Shown piece after piece: positions 13,109 to 15,507 of a DNA stretch of 15,507 bases; position 1 is the stretch's first letter; every line of letters starts with the position of its first letter. A model generated the notes under the pieces. The model was not told the DNA's origin, did not search any database, and worked only from the letters and a program-made list of their open reading frames with translations. The translations under genes and the position numbers were made by a program. This DNA is from an uncultured Clostridia bacterium (lineage in GTDB: Bacteria > Bacillota_A > Clostridia > TANB77 > CAG-508): contig CANQLO010000038.1 in the NCBI GenBank assembly GCA_947624715.1, forward strand, positions 1 through 15,507. Reading direction: 5' to 3'.

Positions 13109-14341
13109 TTACAATTTATTATACAAATACATTAACCATCTATAAACTCCATTTGCCCAATTTTTATCTGTAGCATATGATTTATTAACAGCTGTTAATG
13201 TTGCACCTTTATAATATGTACCTACTGCCTTCTCTCCATTGTAAATATCCGTTCCTGCCGGATTTAAATAATACTTAACAAATACTCTTGCGACTAAATC
13301 TATTCCTTGTGAGTAAGTTTCAAACATTGAAGCACTTCCTGATGGATCTCTATCATAGGCGCCATATCCAAATAAATTCTTTTTATCTAAAGATATTGAA
13401 GATGTACCCCATGCACTTTCATGTATTCCAACAGCTGCAACAAATAATCCATTTATATTATATTGTTGTTCTACATAATAGAAATATTCTGCATTTTCGG
13501 TAAATACATTATTTTTATCACTAGCATCATTTTCTAGAACTTTCTTAAATTGTTCTAAGCTTAATCCACTTTTTTTATTTAAAAGCATACTAAATCCTAA
13601 ATCTTGACTAAGCTCTTCTCTTGTATATTGATGATTGTTTTCGTCTCCGTCTCCTGTTCCATTTGGATTCACATATGTCAAGCAGTCCATAGGTGTCCAA
13701 CCTAAATAAGTTTGATATTCTACATAGTACCAATTACCTTCTTTAGCTTTTAATGTAACTACATCTCCTATATGTATAGTAATAAGCTTTTTTGCATCCT
13801 CATTAGGTTCTACTCTTATTGCTAATGTGTTAGAAGTAACCTTTAGATTATCTCCTACTATTGGGACATAATTATTTGAAAATGCTGCTGTTCCAACTTC
13901 AACTATTTTGTCTATTGATACTTGCTTTATTTCTGATGATATTTGTTCTTCTGAAATCAGTTCTCCATTTTTATAAATCTTTTTTATTATTGCATCTTGT
14001 TTACCATCTTGTCCTTCTTGAAGCGTCTGTATTTTTCCTTTTGCCAAAGAATCATTTTGTCTGTACAAAGTCGTAAATTCTATATCTGTTTCTTGTCTTT
14101 CTATTTTTTCTGTTATTACTTCTTGTTCATTTTTAGATATTATATTTTCTATATCTACATGCTTAGAAGCTTTTTGTTTTGTAATTGGTACTTCTATTTC
14201 TAAAAATCCAGCTTTTGATTTTTCTTCAACTGCATATGAATTACTTTTAAATTTACGAATACCAAAAATAATAGCTATAACTACGGCTATGGCTATTATT
14301 AATGCAAATATGTATTTATATAAATAGACTGATTTTTGCAT
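13109..14341 (-). CDS. Membrane-anchored G5-SH3-glucosaminidase (peptidoglycan hydrolase)
   Basis: This 410-residue protein acts at the cell wall. An N-terminal membrane helix (about 9-29) anchors it facing outwards. Residues 76-152 form a G5 domain (IEFTTLYRQNDSLAKGKIQTLQEGQDG through KIVEVGT). Residues 165-223 form a bacterial SH3 domain (RVEPNEDAKKLITIHIGDVVTLKAKEGNWYYVEY, GWTPMDCL). The C-terminus (about 240-410) is a glucosaminidase/lysozyme-like domain with the catalytic Glu likely E308 in GIHESAWGTS, and KNLFGYGAYDRDPSG and GIDLVARVFVKYYL. It probably cleaves glycan strands during growth or remodelling. AGGAG precedes the ATG. It has its own promoter and directly precedes the pilin-like operon on the same strand, so wall opening for surface-structure assembly is a possible link. 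Confidence 0.88.
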   Translation of the reverse strand: MQKSVYLYKYIFALIIAIAVVIAIIFGIRKFKSNSYAVEEKSKAGFLEIEVPITKQKASKHVDIENIISKNEQEVITEKIERQETDIEFTTLYRQNDSLAKGKIQTLQEGQDGKQDAIIKKIYKNGELISEEQISSEIKQVSIDKIVEVGTAAFSNNYVPIVGDNLKVTSNTLAIRVEPNEDAKKLITIHIGDVVTLKAKEGNWYYVEYQTYLGWTPMDCLTYVNPNGTGDGDENNHQYTREELSQDLGFSMLLNKKSGLSLEQFKKVLENDASDKNNVFTENAEYFYYVEQQYNINGLFVAAVGIHESAWGTSSISLDKKNLFGYGAYDRDPSGSASMFETYSQGIDLVARVFVKYYLNPAGTDIYNGEKAVGTYYKGATLTAVNKSYATDKNWANGVYRWLMYLYNKL

Positions 14342-14358
14342 AATTTTCTCCTAGATAT

Positions 14359-14387
14359 ATTGTAAACTTAAAAGCTAATTTTGTCAA
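14359..14387 (-). promoter_or_regulatory. Promoter of the glucosaminidase gene
   Basis: A consensus -35 TTGACA (14382-14387) and -10 TACAAT (14359-14364) have a 17-base spacer. The start near 14352 leaves an unusually short leader of about 10 bases, starting almost at the AGGAG. Confidence 0.8.
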
Positions 14388-14442
14388 TTATTGCAAAAAT
14401 ATTTTTTATATTATATCTTTCTAATTGTCACTGTCAAAAATC

Positions 14443-14477
14443 TCCGTCCTCATTGACAATTTCCGTCCTCATTGACA
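14443..14477. repeat. Duplicated 16-mer directly after a stop codon
   Basis: TCCGTCCTCATTGACA occurs at 14443-14458 and 14462-14477, a 19-base period. The second copy touches the stop codon of the 248-residue gene. With TTGTCACTGTCA at 14425-14436 on the same strand the copies can form TTGTCA/TGACAA helices. G+C content is well above the surroundings. No T-run follows, so it is not a standard terminator. Function unknown. Confidence 0.8.
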
Positions 14478-15224
14478 CTATTTAAGAATATTTTTAAGTG
14501 CAACATCAACTTCTATTTTCGAAAATGGATTACAATTTAAATATACTTTTTTATCTGATAGTTTATCATAAATATCCATTTGATTTACTTTTTCTTTAGT
14601 CAAAATCAAAGCTACATTTCCACTTTCATATTTATTCGCTTCATTTACAAAGTCATCAATAGATTTATCTTTATGAATATCTATACCAATATGTTCTTGA
14701 TTACAATAATCAGTAATTGTATTAGTTAATGAAGATAATTCATCTGAATCTGTATATAGGTCAACATTTAAAAGTGATACATATCTAACTTTTAATTTAA
14801 GCTCATCTCTTAAAAAGAAATATTTTGTCTTATCATCAATTACGACTATATCATCAAAGTCTGAATTCACAAATTCCTTAGGTGACATATATCTTGTAAT
14901 CTTTGGTCCGTCATTTCCTAAATTTGAATTTAAAACCTTAACAATTTCTGAATTTAGTGTAATCATCGTATCCTGCACATTAATAGTTAAAGAGATATTT
15001 TGAGAAATTGCTTGCATGCAAAGAATTATTGTAATATATGGATTACCATTTGTTACAACTAATGATTTTTTATCTATAAAAGCTGATTTGAACTCTTTAA
15101 ATCTATTAAGTATATCAACTGCTTTATTTATGCTAAATTTAAAATCAGTTTCATCAAGTTCACAAGCTTTTTCTAGATTTTCTTTATTTATTTTAAAAGC
15201 TTCAACTATACCATTTAATGTCAT
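14478..15224 (-). CDS. Unknown protein, possible compact aldehyde-dehydrogenase-like pseudoenzyme
   Basis: This soluble 248-residue protein has no signal peptide or membrane helix. I do not recognise a named family. Two stretches recall the aldehyde dehydrogenase fold. Residues 54-86 (SLVVTNGNPYITIILCMQAI, SLTINVQD) resemble the cofactor-binding start of that fold. Residues 188-234 (SIDDFVNEANKYESGNVALILTKE, KKVYLNCNPF) resemble the EAIxxANxxxYGLxAxVFTxD and VxVNxxP segments. At 248 residues it is about half the usual length, and I see no catalytic Cys motif between these parts, so it would be inactive. AAAGGAGG precedes the ATG. It appears monocistronic, with its own promoter, and is followed by the duplicated 16-mer. 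Confidence 0.5.
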   Translation of the reverse strand: MTLNGIVEAFKINKENLEKACELDETDFKFSINKAVDILNRFKEFKSAFIDKKSLVVTNGNPYITIILCMQAISQNISLTINVQDTMITLNSEIVKVLNSNLGNDGPKITRYMSPKEFVNSDFDDIVVIDDKTKYFFLRDELKLKVRYVSLLNVDLYTDSDELSSLTNTITDYCNQEHIGIDIHKDKSIDDFVNEANKYESGNVALILTKEKVNQMDIYDKLSDKKVYLNCNPFSKIEVDVALKNILK

Positions 15225-15275
15225 AATTCTTTGCCTCCTTTCTATATTATCTCCTTGAAATCACCAATTAATCTA

Positions 15276-15304
15276 ATTTTACAACAAAATTGAATTTTTT
15301 GCAA
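15276..15304 (-). promoter_or_regulatory. Promoter of the 248-residue orphan gene
   Basis: TTGCAA (15299-15304), 17 bases, then TAAAAT (15276-15281) gives a start near 15269 and a 45-base leader before the ATG. Confidence 0.7.
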
Positions 15305-15380
15305 GTTTTATAATTTTAACTCGAAGTGCATATCACTTTTTAATAAACATTTATAAAATTTTCATTAGTATATTAACATG

Positions 15381-15428
15381 AGAAAATCTCAAGTAAACTA
15401 CTATATAGTTTATTACTTGAGATTTTCT
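15381..15428. terminator. Long hairpin, possible terminator
   Basis: AGAAAATCTCAAGTAA (15381-15396) pairs perfectly over 16 bases with 15413-15428. The 16-base loop can fold further by ACTA/TAGT. T-rich sequence (TTTTCTTT on plus, TTTTCTC on minus) closes the stem on both strands. It probably ends transcription of a gene beyond the right edge of the window. Confidence 0.55.
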
Positions 15429-15441
15429 TTGATGGTGTATC

Positions 15442-15488
15442 ATATAGTGTGTAGATTTTAGAACAATAATAAAATTTATACACTATAT
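15442..15488 (+). terminator. Second long hairpin with T-run
   Basis: Bases 15442-15460 pair with 15470-15488 over 19 positions, two of them G-T wobbles, around a nine-base loop; a run of five T (15488-15492) follows on the plus strand. No plus-strand gene is visible in this window that would need it, so it could serve a short untranslated transcript or be a mobile-element end. Confidence 0.45.
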
Positions 15489-15507
15489 TTTTGTGTAGAA
15501 ATGGAGA

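Noticed and set aside
1..15507. Prophage, integrative element or defence island
   Set aside because: No integrase, transposase, phage structural gene, nuclease-helicase set or tRNA-linked direct repeats were seen; tRNA-Trp is not followed by a duplicated 3' end.

Overview
This window comes from a low-GC Firmicute, most likely an uncultured gut-type member of the Clostridia. The base composition is strongly A+T-rich, Shine-Dalgarno sites are strong (AGGAGG-like), and sigma-A promoters are near-consensus with 17-nt spacers. IreB, RuvX, EF-P and a CD1247-like zinc-ribbon protein occur together, which is a typical Firmicutes set. I cannot name the species.

Layout. (1) Positions 1-2970, minus strand: the start of the S10 ribosomal-protein operon in the order rpsJ-rplC-rplD-rplW-rplB. 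It is driven by a promoter at 3218-3246 and preceded by a structured leader of about 240 nt. (2) 3271-3708, minus: the tmRNA gene ssrA with its own promoter and terminator. It encodes the tag ADNRELAYAA. (3) 3760-4380: a GtrA-family membrane protein (minus) and a divergent tRNA-Trp gene (plus), each with a recognisable promoter. The tRNA is followed by a terminator that probably works in both directions. (4) 4436-5063, minus: a MazE/MazF-type toxin-antitoxin pair with a perfect palindrome lying over the promoter -10 box. (5) 5222-5816, plus: a secreted M23 peptidase gene broken by a frameshift. It is followed by a 115-bp inverted-repeat element with A+T arms and a G+C core. (6) 5979-7359, minus: efp and a CD1247-like zinc-ribbon protein under one promoter.

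(7) 7459-13101, minus: an apparent five-gene operon. It begins with a small signal-peptide protein of pilin-like (VirB2/TrbC-like) topology. Next is a 1101-residue CpaE/MinD-like protein with a receiver-like N-terminus, a giant Asn/Gln-rich repeat linker with two AT-hook motifs, and a C-terminal P-loop ATPase-like domain with a degenerate Walker A. Then come a membrane-anchored GAF plus degenerate GGDEF protein, IreB, and RuvX. The first three genes are the best candidate for an undescribed system: a cell-surface or polar assembly module joined to the conserved ireB-ruvX housekeeping genes. (8) 13109-14387, minus: a membrane-anchored G5-SH3-glucosaminidase wall hydrolase with its own promoter. 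(9) 14478-15304, minus: a 248-residue orphan protein, possibly a shrunken aldehyde-dehydrogenase-like pseudoenzyme. A duplicated 16-mer directly follows its stop codon, and two long hairpins lie upstream of it at the window edge.

How the genes work together: most of the window is translation and ribosome maintenance (ribosomal proteins, tmRNA, tRNA-Trp, EF-P, RuvX) mixed with envelope functions (GtrA, M23 peptidase, pilin-like protein, glucosaminidase). IreB normally links to the PASTA-kinase cell-wall stress pathway. All functional statements come from reading the sequence and from family knowledge; no database search was run.
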